This document shows positions 38,154 through 47,672 of a stretch of 64,000 nt of DNA, in pieces. This DNA comes from Nitrosomonas sp. Is79A3. GTDB taxonomy: Bacteria > Pseudomonadota > Gammaproteobacteria > Burkholderiales > Nitrosomonadaceae. Position 1 is the first letter of the stretch, and each line of letters begins with the position of its first letter. The DNA is taken from the NCBI RefSeq assembly GCF_000219585.1, contig NC_015731.1:1364001-1428000 (forward strand). Reading direction: 5' to 3'. A model generated the notes under the pieces. The model searched no databases. It had not been told where the DNA came from and worked only from the letters and a program-made list of their open reading frames with translations. The position numbers were made by a program, and so were the translations under genes.

Positions 38154-39273
38154 TTGACCCGGAACGAATTATCCGTGAACTTTAAGGGGCGAAATGTGTC
38201 ATATTGGTCATGGAAAAAGAAGATGCCCGCAAGCAGTCGCGAGAAGTACTGCACGAGAGACGCAAACAAGTTATTCGTCTGTACCGGAAAGGGATGCGAG
38301 TGATGCAAATTGTTGAGCAGAGTGGTCTCAGTTGGTACGCGGTAAACACTGCAATCAACTGCTATCGAACTGCTGGCACAGCAGCGCTCAAGCCTGCCGC
38401 GCGCGGCAAGAAGGCCGGCGGTGGGCGCATGCTGAGCGAAGCGCAAGAACGTACAATTCAGAAAATGATCTGCGACAAGCGCCCCGAACAATTGAAGATG
38501 GAGTTTACCTTGTGGAACCGCGCTGCGGTTATGCAATTGATTGAACGCAAATATGGAATCAAGCTGACGGTTCGCGGTGTTGGCAACTATCTCAAACGCT
38601 GGGGATTCACCCCACAAAAGCCGATCCGACGCGCCTACGAGCGAAGCTCGGAAGCCGTGCAAGCATGGTTAGACAAGATATATCCTGAAATAGAACATCG
38701 TGCCAAATTGGAAGGCGCCGAGATTCATTGGGGCGATGAAACGGCGGTGGTGAATACCGATGTGCGAGGTCGGTGCTATGCGCCGACAGGTAAAATACCC
38801 GTAACCTTTGCCGTGGGCGGCACACGGCACAAGCTGTCGATGATCGCCACCGCCACCAATCAGGGCAAGACACGCTGGATGATCATTGATGAGGGATTCA
38901 ACGCTGACAAGCTAATTGAATTCCTTGATGCACTGATCAAGGATACGGGAAGAAAAGTGTTTCTGATTCTCGATAACTTGCGCGTGCATCACAGCAAGCC
39001 AGTCAAAACGTGGGTTGAAGAGCATAAGGAAAAAATTGAGTTGTTTTATCTACCCAGTTATAGCCCGGAACTCAACCCCGAAGAGAGACTTAACGCTGAC
39101 TTGAAGCAAGCACTTTATACGAAGGTTCCGGTACGCACCAAGACCAAGCTGAGAGCCGCGACAACCGAGCACATGCAGGTTCTGGAAGAATCACCAGAGC
39201 GCGCGAAAAAATTCTTCCAGGATGAACGCGTCAGGTATGCAGCCTGATTCACGGATAAATCAGGCCGGATCAA
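38154..39273 (+). mobile_element. IS630-family insertion sequence (copy C), intact
   Basis: Ends are TTGACCCGGAACGAATTATC on the left and TTGATCCGGCCTGATTTATC read inward from the right; the repeats converge on ATCCGTGAA. TA borders both sides (38152-38153 and 39274-39275). It carries one uninterrupted transposase gene and starts 26 bases after the IS4 target duplication. Confidence 0.93.
38210..39247 (+). CDS. IS630-family transposase (intact)
   Basis: The 345-residue protein has an N-terminal HTH region (LHERRKQVIRLYRKGMRVMQ), a winged-helix linker with FTPQKPIRRAYER and a complete DDE domain: HWGDETAVVNTDVRG, VFLILDNLRVHHSKP and LPSYSPELNPEERLNADLKQ. It is clearly related to the broken copy at 7465-8501. 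ATG 38210 is preferred; a TTG six bases upstream is possible. Confidence 0.94.
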   Translation: MEKEDARKQSREVLHERRKQVIRLYRKGMRVMQIVEQSGLSWYAVNTAINCYRTAGTAALKPAARGKKAGGGRMLSEAQERTIQKMICDKRPEQLKMEFTLWNRAAVMQLIERKYGIKLTVRGVGNYLKRWGFTPQKPIRRAYERSSEAVQAWLDKIYPEIEHRAKLEGAEIHWGDETAVVNTDVRGRCYAPTGKIPVTFAVGGTRHKLSMIATATNQGKTRWMIIDEGFNADKLIEFLDALIKDTGRKVFLILDNLRVHHSKPVKTWVEEHKEKIELFYLPSYSPELNPEERLNADLKQALYTKVPVRTKTKLRAATTEHMQVLEESPERAKKFFQDERVRYAA

Positions 39274-39525
39274 TAGAATTCATAAAATATTTAAAGTTTT
39301 GTGAATTAAATCCGAAAACAAATTTATAAATTATAAGTACTCTAAGAAGGCTGTAAGTTTTGTCGGAAATTGCTCTTTAGAGAATAAAAAGCATAGAATA
39401 TTTATATTTGGCAAGATTTCCCTTTAACAATTTTTAGAAATAAGCATTTTGCTTATTCAGGAATGTAGATTAGGGTGTTAATGTTTGATTATTGTAGAAC
39501 TGTTTAAAGGTAAAGGTAAAAATAA

Positions 39526-40689
39526 ATGGCCAATAGAACAGATCAAGTGCTTGCGAGAATCTCACATAAAAGGATGGGTGACGCTAAGGTTCTGATTGTT
39601 GTAGATAAATATATTTCTGGTGAGATCCTAAAGAATATACTTGCAGAGTGGGAATATGATGTCACTGGTGTTTGTACTTCAAGCCAAGAAGCTTTAGTAA
39701 GAGTAAAAAAAGACAAACCAGATCTTATTCTAACTGATATGACGCTGGGTGATTGCGATGGAATCTATTTAACGCAGCGGTTAAATTTACAATCTGATGA
39801 TACCAATATTTGTATCTATTTTACTGCCTATGCCAGTGATTTGATTGTGCAACGCACCATGACAATTGCTACTGCAATGGGTTGTAATATTAATAAATAT
39901 AGCAATGGTAAGAATCACACTAATTTTGAGTCATGTTTTTGTCAATATTATGGTATTGATAAAACTAAGAATCTTGTCAAGCAATTTTCTGTGCAGCCTA
40001 TCAAGGTTTTATTGGTTGACGATCAACAAATTGTGCTTTGGGGATTGGAAAAACTTATAGAAAGCGAACCACGAATGGAAGTTATTGGTACAGCAACAAA
40101 CATTTCTGATGCCAAGCAGCTCGTTATGGAGAAACAACCTGACATTCTTATACTAAACATTTACTTAGATGATATTGATTGCGTGAATTATATTTCAGAT
40201 TTTTCCGGCAATGGGAATACGCGAGTTGTGATATTTACAGAGACACATGATAAAGAAGTAATTGATCGCGCAGTACTCAGCGGTGCACGAGGTGTAGTGC
40301 ACAGGAACGAATCAATGCAAACGATACTCAGAGCTATTGAAAAAATTCATGATGGGGAATTGTGGCTTGATCGAATAACAACCGGTCGTATTTTTCTCCA
40401 AAATTCACGTATACGTGAAAAGATCTCGCCTGATGCGAGTACTGAGAAAATAACAATGCTTGCCCGTAAAGAATGTATGATTCTTAGGGCATTTTCGGAT
40501 GGAACTGGTGGTGAACAAAACAAGCAGATAGCAGCTAAATTGTGTATGAGCGAACATACACTGCGCAATCACTTAACGTCCATTTTTAGCAAGTTGGGTA
40601 TTAAAAATCGATTTAGTCTTTTTACGTACGCTAAACAACATTTTCAACAATTAGAGTCTTCAGCAAGTGAATCATTTAGAAACCATTAA
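39526..40689 (+). CDS. Double-receiver LuxR-type response regulator
   Basis: The 387-residue protein has two receiver-like domains and a C-terminal LuxR-type helix-turn-helix. Receiver 1 (about 20-140) has a candidate phosphoacceptor Asp71 (LILTDMTLGD) and a lysine in NINKYS, but only one acid in the usual acidic pair (VVDKY). Receiver 2 (about 158-275) keeps the acidic pair D165-D166 but has Asn211 where the phosphorylated Asp should be (ILILNIYLDD), so it is probably unphosphorylatable. The HTH (about 315-375) has the family pattern NKQIAAKLCMSEHTLRNHLTS. No partner kinase is adjacent. Confidence 0.85.
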   Translation: MANRTDQVLARISHKRMGDAKVLIVVDKYISGEILKNILAEWEYDVTGVCTSSQEALVRVKKDKPDLILTDMTLGDCDGIYLTQRLNLQSDDTNICIYFTAYASDLIVQRTMTIATAMGCNINKYSNGKNHTNFESCFCQYYGIDKTKNLVKQFSVQPIKVLLVDDQQIVLWGLEKLIESEPRMEVIGTATNISDAKQLVMEKQPDILILNIYLDDIDCVNYISDFSGNGNTRVVIFTETHDKEVIDRAVLSGARGVVHRNESMQTILRAIEKIHDGELWLDRITTGRIFLQNSRIREKISPDASTEKITMLARKECMILRAFSDGTGGEQNKQIAAKLCMSEHTLRNHLTSIFSKLGIKNRFSLFTYAKQHFQQLESSASESFRNH

Positions 40690-40719
40690 GTGGTTGAGGT
40701 TCCTTATGTTTTTGTTCTT

Positions 40720-41870
40720 CCAATAGGCGAACAGTTTTATGCTATCAGTTCTTCCTGCTGTTGAGTGATCAGCCAATTTAACTTGAAGCTCATGGCAGTC
40801 ATCTCTACGCACTTTTCATAAAGCAGTCCATGTACTCGCTCGTTCTTGAAGCTATTGAACCAACTTTTGGTTAGGGCATTATCCTAGAAATTACCTTTAC
40901 GGCTCATTGAGCAGATCATGCTGTATTTCTTGAGCTTTCTCTGAAATTCTTTGCGGGCATATTGGTTACCCCGATCTGAGTGGTACATCAATCCTGCTAC
41001 AGGTTTCTTGTGAAACTATGCCATCATTAGCGCATCTGTGACGATGTCGGCAGTCATGTGCGGTTTTAGCGACCAGCCACAACCACTTCACGGTTAAACA
41101 GATCAAGCACGATAGCCAGATATAGCCAGCCCTCATCTGTCCATAGGTAAGTGATGTCTGATGTCCAGACCTGATTAGGCGCGACCGGGTTAAAATTCCG
41201 ATCCAACAGATTCGGTACAATCGGCAGATTGTGCTTGGAGTCCGTCGTTACCTTGTAGCGCCGCTTGTGCCTTGCACGAATGCCGTTTTCTCGCATTAGA
41301 CGTTCAACCCGCTTCTTTGGAAGCTGGGAACCCACGGTCAAGCAATTCTCTGACCATTCTAGGACTTACCGTAGATCCCCTTGAGTTCGGCATGAATAGA
41401 TTGGATCAGCCTTAGCATTTGATTATCCGTGAGGCTGTTTGCGATCCGGTTTGCCACCACACTTCCACGACCGGTAACCGCTCACGCTGACATCTAATAT
41501 CGCACACATCTCGGCGAGGGAAAATTTCCGTTGCTTTTTTAGAATTTTACACTCCCGTTTCAGCCTTACGTTCTCAGCACGTAACCGAGATAGATCCATT
41601 TGTTCCAGTGTAACAACCTTAATAGCCGCAACGGTAAGCTTGCCTGCCGCTGCCATCTTCACCCAGTTGCGCAGCGTTTGTTCAACCCGCCCAGTTCCTT
41701 CGCTATCAAACCAATTTACTTCCCGATCTTCACTTGCTTGACCGCTTGTTCCTTGAACTCTACCGTGTATTCCTGCTTCGGTATCTTCCTCATCATCTTC
41801 CCCACAAATGTAACGTTAATTGTACGTCACATTTGGAAGACTATTTTTCGGGGGACGCTCAGTATGAGCC
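40720..41870 (-). mobile_element. Decayed IS3-family element (third type)
   Basis: The region between the response regulator and the dynamin-like gene is filled by a degenerate IS3-family transposase on the minus strand. Terminal repeats were not identified, so the limits are approximate. It is not a copy of the IS3 elements at 1906 or 33254. Confidence 0.65.
40745..41796 (-). pseudogene. IS3-family transposase OrfA/OrfB remnants
   Basis: From 41796 downward the minus strand reads as OrfA (MMRKIPKQEYTVEFKEQAVK, then a stop in place of a residue after VKIGK, then IGLIAKELG, and WVKMAAAGKLTVAAIK). OrfB pieces follow: KFSLAEMCAILDVSVSGYRS, ENGIRARHKRRYKVTTDSKH, NQVWTSDITYLWTDEGWLYL (Asp), [20 protein letters not shown] (Asp) and WFNSFKNERVHGLLYEK (after the Glu region). 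Several stops and frame changes interrupt it. Confidence 0.85.
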
Positions 41871-41887
41871 TGTTCAGATAAAAAACT

Positions 41888-43351
41888 TTAAACTTGTGAA
41901 TTCTCGCCTTCATTTCCTGAAGGATTCGTAAACTGGTCATTTAACGCTTGGATGTAATCATTGGCTTCATTAATGATTTCATCAATGGTTTGCTGTGCAA
42001 CTTCATTCCAGCCGGCCGGACCTTTCAGGAACATCGGGCGAATAGCAGCGGTACTCTTGTTAAATGCCCGCATATATTGTTTGTATGCTTCATGCTCATT
42101 TCCCATTTCATTAGCCAACTTTTTCAACAGGTTGTTGGCAACAGTGCGGCGAATAGAAAAATGAATATAAATAATGCTGATCGCCAAGAATGAAGCTATA
42201 GCTAAGGTGTTTGAATCGCCTTGCATGAACTCAGCTGGGAATGTTGTTAAGAGACTCCAGGATTCGGTCATCGTTAAAGCCACACCAGCTAATACAGCCA
42301 ATGTGCCAAATGCCATAGCATCAAATAAAATGACCCTGCTTTTCCACTTTTTTAACATATCAGAAAGTTTATTGACAATTTGGTTTTTGATACCTTTTGC
42401 TGTTTGTTCAAGCTTTCCGACAATACGGTATGAGCGTTCTACTTCTATTTGGTGCATGCGCGCATTGATATCAGCCATATCTTCTTCGCGTTTTTTCTCG
42501 AAACGTTCTCTGACATTCGGATTGGCAATCGGTACGGCAGCACTTGGATTATAAATTCGATAGAATCGTCCGGTGACTAAGCCTACTTCAGCCAGCGAGC
42601 GCTGCCAGGCTGAGACAACCTCTTCAGGGTTGTCTTCTTGTGCAGTGACATCGATCTGGTTAAGAATATAAAGAAATTTATTGGCATCTGCGCGATTAAC
42701 ACTTGCCGATACCAGATAAGCCAAAGTATCCTGCATGGCTTTCGGTTCTGGATGACGCGCATCAAAAAATACCAGAACAAGATCGGATAGATTAATGATG
42801 TGCTGCGTTAAGCGTAATGTAGATGCACGCTGGTTGTCGGCGTCGAAACCAGGGGAATCAATGAGAATTTTTCCGCGTATGTTCTCAGATGGGCAGGTTT
42901 TAAGTTGTAGGTAAGCATCAATACGTTCTTGTCCAGCTTCAGAGATTTCTTCAATGCTACGGCTTATCTGAAAAAAAGGAAAACGCGGATCTGCATCGAG
43001 TGCTATGCCAGGAAGTGTTTTTGCCTCATTATGGCGGCTGTAGCAGATTACTGTGAATTTATCATCGACAGCCTGATTTCCTGTGCGTTGCAGCGGCATA
43101 TTCAGATAAGAGTTGATATATGTCGATTTGCCTGCAGAAAATGTACCTAATACAGCGATCATAGGCCACCATGTCACACAAGTTGCATACGACTCATCTT
43201 TACCGATTAGTCCCATACTATGTCCGACATAATCCATTTTTCTAAAACTTTTTACAGCGTTAGCCAGAGTCGGATTATCTGGATGCTCGTCAGCTAAGTG
43301 TTTTTGTAAGCTCTTCAGATATTTATTGATTTGTGTTGAACTATGTGACAT
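41888..43351 (-). CDS. Bacterial dynamin-like GTPase
   Basis: The 487-residue protein has a dynamin-type GTPase domain: G1/P-loop GTFSAGKST (69-77), G3 DSPGF and G4 NQID. The sequence around FSAGKSTYINSYLN is characteristic of bacterial dynamin-like proteins. Two hydrophobic segments (about 343-360, FGTLAVLAGVALTM, and 385-400, LAIASFLAISIIYIHFSI) follow within a helical region, so it is probably an inner-membrane-remodelling protein. No second dynamin gene, usually paired in such systems, is next to it. Substrates are unknown. Confidence 0.85.
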   Translation of the reverse strand: MSHSSTQINKYLKSLQKHLADEHPDNPTLANAVKSFRKMDYVGHSMGLIGKDESYATCVTWWPMIAVLGTFSAGKSTYINSYLNMPLQRTGNQAVDDKFTVICYSRHNEAKTLPGIALDADPRFPFFQISRSIEEISEAGQERIDAYLQLKTCPSENIRGKILIDSPGFDADNQRASTLRLTQHIINLSDLVLVFFDARHPEPKAMQDTLAYLVSASVNRADANKFLYILNQIDVTAQEDNPEEVVSAWQRSLAEVGLVTGRFYRIYNPSAAVPIANPNVRERFEKKREEDMADINARMHQIEVERSYRIVGKLEQTAKGIKNQIVNKLSDMLKKWKSRVILFDAMAFGTLAVLAGVALTMTESWSLLTTFPAEFMQGDSNTLAIASFLAISIIYIHFSIRRTVANNLLKKLANEMGNEHEAYKQYMRAFNKSTAAIRPMFLKGPAGWNEVAQQTIDEIINEANDYIQALNDQFTNPSGNEGENSQV

Positions 43352-43804
43352 AACAGTCCCTTTTCATTCTAATAGAAGTACACCCTGAATCAGATGCTGG
43401 GTGGGTGATGTTTTTTATTTAATAATTGAGTTCGCATAATACGATGCTGTTTTTCAATAGGTTATTTTGTTCTTTGAACGAAAAAGAGTGCAAATTGACC
43501 AAATTTTTCGAAGCAATTGAAAACAGATATCGCGATATTATTTGATATAACACATTCATTACTAGTCTCTATGTTAGAGATTAAAGCAATTAGCCCAGCG
43601 ATTCTACCAAGAACCATGCTGCCTTGCCAGTAAATGATATTTCTAATATTTATACCGGTCTTTCACAAAATAATATTATCATAGCCTGTTTAGCATTGAA
43701 AAAAATTATAGGTGATCGTAGTTCTTCACTGGAAGAAAAGAAGCGCTGATTAAACAAAAAGAATTGAAGTAGGTTTACTGTTCGGTTGGAGATGACATTA
43801 GAGC
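43352..43804. other. Gene-free region between GTPase and DUF502 genes
   Basis: This 453-base divergent region is AT-rich. It contains a 12 bp perfect palindrome ATATCGCGATAT at 43527-43538 that could be an operator. No gene or RNA was recognised. Confidence 0.4.
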
Positions 43805-44518
43805 ATGACGATACAAAAAAATGATGGAGAGCAGCCCGCAGCGCGCTCGGCTCATGTAGGCCGCTACATACTTATTGGTTTTCTTACGGTAGCGCCACTA
43901 TGGGTTACCTGGCTAGTGTTTGATTTTTTATTAAATTTATTAGCGCGTATTGGAGATCCTTTATTAAAAGGAATGGCGCGTGCAGTTCGCCCCTTTTCAG
44001 ATACTACAGCGAGCTGGCTGCTGGATTCCAACTTTCAGCATGCGGTTGCAGCACTGCTGACGGTAGTTAGTTTGTATGGTATTGGATTGCTGGCATCTTT
44101 TGTTATTGGCAAGAAAGTCATTAGTATTTATGAATATATACTGGCCAGAGTGCCTTTAGTACAAACGATTTATGGCGCCACCAAACGTTTTTTGCACACA
44201 ATAAGCAAGCCGCCTGTTACCGGACAACGGGTTGTTTTGATCAGTTTCCCGTCATCGGAAATGAAAGCTGTTGGATTTATTACGAAAATTATGCATGACG
44301 AAGATAATGGAAGAAAGCTGGCTGCAGTCTATGTGCCGACTTCGCCTAATCCTACATCGGGTTATATTGAAATCTTGCCAATGGAAGACGTGATACTAAC
44401 GGACTGGACGACCGAAGAGGCAATGACATTTGTTGTGACGGGCGGTACCAATGCACCTGAAAGTTTGCGTTTCACTAATAAACCGAAGCAGCAAGAACAG
44501 ACAGCGGAGAAACAATAG
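43805..44518 (+). CDS. DUF502 family membrane protein
   Basis: The 237-residue protein has two membrane helices (about 20-46 and 83-105) and the DUF502 hallmarks: RYILIGFLTVAPLWVTW, RVPLVQTIYGATKRFLHTI, VGFITKIM and VYVPTSPNPTSGYIEILP. The family is widespread and its function unknown. The coding sequence ends with a Gln/Lys-rich tail. It converges with ygfZ, 34 bases apart. Confidence 0.88.
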   Translation: MTIQKNDGEQPAARSAHVGRYILIGFLTVAPLWVTWLVFDFLLNLLARIGDPLLKGMARAVRPFSDTTASWLLDSNFQHAVAALLTVVSLYGIGLLASFVIGKKVISIYEYILARVPLVQTIYGATKRFLHTISKPPVTGQRVVLISFPSSEMKAVGFITKIMHDEDNGRKLAAVYVPTSPNPTSGYIEILPMEDVILTDWTTEEAMTFVVTGGTNAPESLRFTNKPKQQEQTAEKQ

Positions 44519-44552
44519 GAATAAAAATCACCGTCAGCGTTGTGATGTCTTT

Positions 44553-45590
44553 TTATGCAGGCAACGAATAAGGCAGTGATTTGATTTGCAACACAGGTCC
44601 TTGCAGCGATTGCCAACGAATCTGGGATGAATCAACGCTGCTTTGCTGGATTACCGCCAAAATATCAAAACCTCCGTTTGGCGATAATGCCGCGTTGACG
44701 ATGTTGCCACTGGATTGATCATCCATATCAATGCTATATAGTTCATCACCGGCTTTTACCGCTTCCACTGCAGGTATGTGAGCGAGAAACATGCGGCGCT
44801 TGAGTTTTCCAAGATACTGAGTGCGTGCTACGATTTCTTGCCCTGGATAACAGCCTTTCTTGAAACTGATACCGCCAAACGCATCCAAATTGATCATTTG
44901 TGGCAAAAACTCTTCCTGGGTTTCGGGTAAAATTACTGGAATTCCGGATTGGATATCCAACCAATCCCAGCAATTGGCACCAACGGGCTTTGCACGTTGG
45001 CTAAAATGTTCCCAAAGTGTAGACGCATTTTCGATTGGTGCGATCAATTCTATGCGGTTCTGAGTCAGGAAAAGGATGGTGATATTTTCATGATGAATGA
45101 CCCCTAGCGGTTCATTTGTACAGGACAATCCAGTGATTTCTTCAATCAGCGCTGCAGCATTTTGGCCTGCAATGCCGATTCGAATCAGAGTATCGCTCGC
45201 ATCACCCAATTGCACATTGGCACGCAGGACATAGAGTGATAAACGTTTTTGTATCGGAATGCGCAAACTGGCTGGGAGTTGCATAAAATAATTATCGTTG
45301 TGTTGATACAGTAAAAAGCTTGCCAGAACTCGTCCTTTTGGGGTGCAGTAACTGCCGTATTGTGCTTTTTGCTGCTTGATTTCGCGGATATCGCAACTGA
45401 CCTGGCTTTGCAAAAATGTTGGCGCATCGTCTCCGGAAAACCGAATCAAGCCATAATGGGAAAGATCAGCCATAACAGTCCCTGTTTGCGTATCTTTAAG
45501 TTCCCTTGTGCTATCGCCAAAATGAATCACACAATTATTTTCAATAACAGCATGTTGCTTGCGTAGATAGGCTTGCCAGACTGGATTCAT
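44553..45590 (-). CDS. ygfZ: YgfZ/GcvT-type tetrahydrofolate-dependent Fe-S protein
   Basis: The 345-residue protein has the YgfZ fold and its diagnostic motif KGCYPGQE at 245-252, with Cys247. YgfZ uses tetrahydrofolate and helps assembly or repair of Fe-S clusters in several enzymes, including MiaB/RimO-type proteins; rimO is encoded elsewhere in this window. An upstream ORF on the opposite strand is a YgfX-like gene. Confidence 0.9.
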   Translation of the reverse strand: MNPVWQAYLRKQHAVIENNCVIHFGDSTRELKDTQTGTVMADLSHYGLIRFSGDDAPTFLQSQVSCDIREIKQQKAQYGSYCTPKGRVLASFLLYQHNDNYFMQLPASLRIPIQKRLSLYVLRANVQLGDASDTLIRIGIAGQNAAALIEEITGLSCTNEPLGVIHHENITILFLTQNRIELIAPIENASTLWEHFSQRAKPVGANCWDWLDIQSGIPVILPETQEEFLPQMINLDAFGGISFKKGCYPGQEIVARTQYLGKLKRRMFLAHIPAVEAVKAGDELYSIDMDDQSSGNIVNAALSPNGGFDILAVIQQSSVDSSQIRWQSLQGPVLQIKSLPYSLPA

Positions 45591-45756
45591 ACATAAACTG
45601 TCAATAAATAGATAAGCGTAATTATACGGTATCCCGTCAGGGTAAAATCAAGATCCAGCCACAAGTAATGAACTTGGATACGATTTTGCTGGGGTGATAG
45701 ATGGTCCGAATTTCTAGCCACTGAAACATTTAATGATCGATAAGTGATTTTTAGCT

Positions 45757-46191
45757 ATGTCTGTTTTGATCATCCATCGCAAACCTTCCTATCGGCTTGC
45801 GGCCATCCTCAGTCTGGCTCATCTCGCCATGGCAGGTTTATTAGGGCTATTGGAGCTGCCTTTGGATATCAAAGCGATTGCCGCTGTCGCACTGGTATTC
45901 AGTTTAATTTATTATTTGCGGCAGGATGCTTTGCTTACTGCGAACGATGCTGTGGAGTATTTTGAGTTATCCGGCGAGATGCAATGCACATTAACTACAC
46001 GTTCGGGTGAATCAATGAGTTGTGGCATATTAGGTGGCACCTTTGTTACACCATATCTAACGGTACTGAATCTAAAGCCTGCTGGAAAATTTTTTTCGCG
46101 TAGCGTAGTAATATTGCCTGACGGCATTGATGCGGAAGAATTCAGGCAGCTCCGGGTATGGTTGCGCTGGAAGTGGAAAAATAGTATGTAA
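45757..46191 (+). CDS. YgfX/CptA-like membrane protein
   Basis: The 144-residue protein has two adjacent membrane helices (about 13-52: YRLAAILSLAHLAMAGLL, AIAAVALVFSLIYYL) and a C-terminal domain ending in EEFRQLRVWLRWKW, which is the pattern of the YgfX (CptA) family. In Escherichia coli ygfX sits beside sdhE and near ygfZ; here it is divergent from ygfZ without an sdhE gene. The RxWLRW end is a strong family marker. The toxin role proposed for CptA is debated. Confidence 0.75.
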   Translation: MSVLIIHRKPSYRLAAILSLAHLAMAGLLGLLELPLDIKAIAAVALVFSLIYYLRQDALLTANDAVEYFELSGEMQCTLTTRSGESMSCGILGGTFVTPYLTVLNLKPAGKFFSRSVVILPDGIDAEEFRQLRVWLRWKWKNSM

Positions 46192-46378
46192 AAACCATAA
46201 CTTGCCGAGTAATCTATTTAATCAAATGCACTTTAGTGGGAGCCGGATTGAAATTTATCAGAAGAATTTTCTGACGTAAACAGTAAAAACAATTTGCACC
46301 CAATAGAAAAATTTTCTGCTATTCTAATTAAAGAAAGAGGGGAGTTTTTTTATTTGTAAACCTAAAAAAGGAGAAAAT

Positions 46379-46657
46379 ATGTTTAAAAGAACAGTTAATG
46401 CGTTGATATTAGTTATTGCAATGGTTTTCGCAACAAATCAGGCTTTTGCGGGTTGTAGTCTGGAGACCGAAAAAGATGGCAAAACTGCCTGTGCAGCTAA
46501 CCAAGTTTGCTATCTGGTTGAAGGAACCTGTATTGAGAAAAAGAGCCTTCCAGCCGGTAAAGCATGTAAGAAATCAGGTGTTTGCCAGAATTCTTGTGTG
46601 AAAGAAGACGGCACAGAAACTAAAGCTGATGGTTCAGAAACAGGAAAGTGCAGCTAG
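46379..46657 (+). CDS. Secreted eight-cysteine small protein
   Basis: The 92-residue protein has a clean signal peptide (LILVIAMVFATNQAFA, cleavage before G25). The mature 68 residues hold eight cysteines: C26, C38, C44, C51, C63, C69, C73 and C91, spaced as in disulfide-rich domains. Lys and Glu are abundant and the tail is hydrophilic (KEDGTETKADGSETGKCS). I do not recognise the family. The start is supported by AAAAGGAGAAAAT directly upstream. A hairpin follows the stop. Confidence 0.7.
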   Translation: MFKRTVNALILVIAMVFATNQAFAGCSLETEKDGKTACAANQVCYLVEGTCIEKKSLPAGKACKKSGVCQNSCVKEDGTETKADGSETGKCS

Positions 46658-46684
46658 TATTTGAAGAAACACTGTTGTAACTAA

Positions 46685-46709
46685 CCTAAGCCGGTGTAAT
46701 CGGCTTAGG
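46685..46709 (+). terminator. Terminator hairpin after the cysteine-rich gene
   Basis: CCTAAGCCG and CGGCTTAGG form a perfect 9 bp stem with a 7-base loop 27 bases past the stop; a short T-rich run (TGGTTT) follows. Confidence 0.7.
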
Positions 46710-47109
46710 TGGTTTAAGTGAAGTAGTGTTGTGTGTAACCATCTTCAAGCAATAATCAGCAAATTTAAGCTAAACTCCTCATAAACATATCCGCTTTAAG
46801 TGTAAGAAAAATAAACAAACTGTTGTTAATTCTTCTTAACAGAATCTAGGAAGTTGTTTTTCCATCATTGTTTTTCATTTTTCGCCTTGACACAGTCAAT
46901 CCCGCATTTTATCTCGTTTTCGCATAACGATGCTCCTTTGATAACTGCCATTAACACAAATACCTAAGATCGTTCTTGTCAAGGATTGATGACAGGTACT
47001 CCGGTGGCAACAAAAGGCGCAGTATCTCACGTCGCTATGGTGAATCCATGTACAGCCGTGATTGCGGCAATCTGACCGTTCACAGTAACAGCATTAATCT
47101 GGCGGGTTG
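46710..47109. other. Gene-free region upstream of intron-like RNA
   Basis: No complete gene is seen. On the minus strand, 46978-47101 reads as VNGQIAAITAVHGFTIAT, a stop, then DTAPFVATGVPVINP, which looks like the decayed end of a protein-coding gene, but I cannot identify it. Confidence 0.35.
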
Positions 47110-47672
47110 AAGTCGCGTCCGGAGAGTTGTCCGTTCGCCCCGGTAGCATAAGGAAGCGGCGTCGTAAGTTTTCACACAGCAAGAGAGCAGGCCGTAACGC
47201 AAGTGAACCTACACATGGCCTCGTAAACGAATTGAGGGAGCCGGTCCTGTGGTCAGAAGGGGAAGGCCGTTGGATGGGTGCTGATAACGGAAGTTACGCT
47301 CATTAACTCCCGGGGTAGCAGGGTCGGCATGTTATCGAAGATATATTGCCCAGTACCCCGGACGAGGGAAGGAATCCTGCTTTGTTCATGCAACCGAAGA
47401 GTGGAGGATCCAGGGGATTGCCATGTTGCTAACCACCCTGGGATGTGATCGGGACGCTGCAGAGGACGCTCTATACAGGCCTAACAAGTAAAGCCTGCTG
47501 TTCCGCGCTCGATGATTGAACGCAGGTGCGACATCTTCAGCCGCGCTAGTCAACTTAGATCGTGCAAATGTGCATGCTTTGGCGTTAAGAGCATCGGAAA
47601 GTCGTGTGCGTTAATAGCGCATGTACGGTTTGATGAGGGAGGGGAGACGAGAACCTGTTCTCTACCCTACCC
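47110..47672 (+). ncRNA. ORF-less group II intron-like ribozyme remnant
   Basis: The 3' end has the form of group II intron domains V and VI. Domain V runs from about 47598 to 47632: GAAAGTCGTGTGCG, a GTTAATAG tetraloop-type turn, then CGCATGTACGGTTT. Domain VI follows as TGATGAGGGAGGGGAGACGA, paired with TTCTCTACCCT, and the conserved end CTCTACCCTAC is at 47659-47669. The upstream ~480 bases are GC-rich, unlike the flanks, have no long reading frame, and include GCAAGTGAACCTACACATGG, which fits domain I-type sequence, though this part is less certain. No reverse transcriptase is present. The catalytic triad of domain V, normally AGC, is AGT here. The 5' boundary is a guess. Confidence 0.5.
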
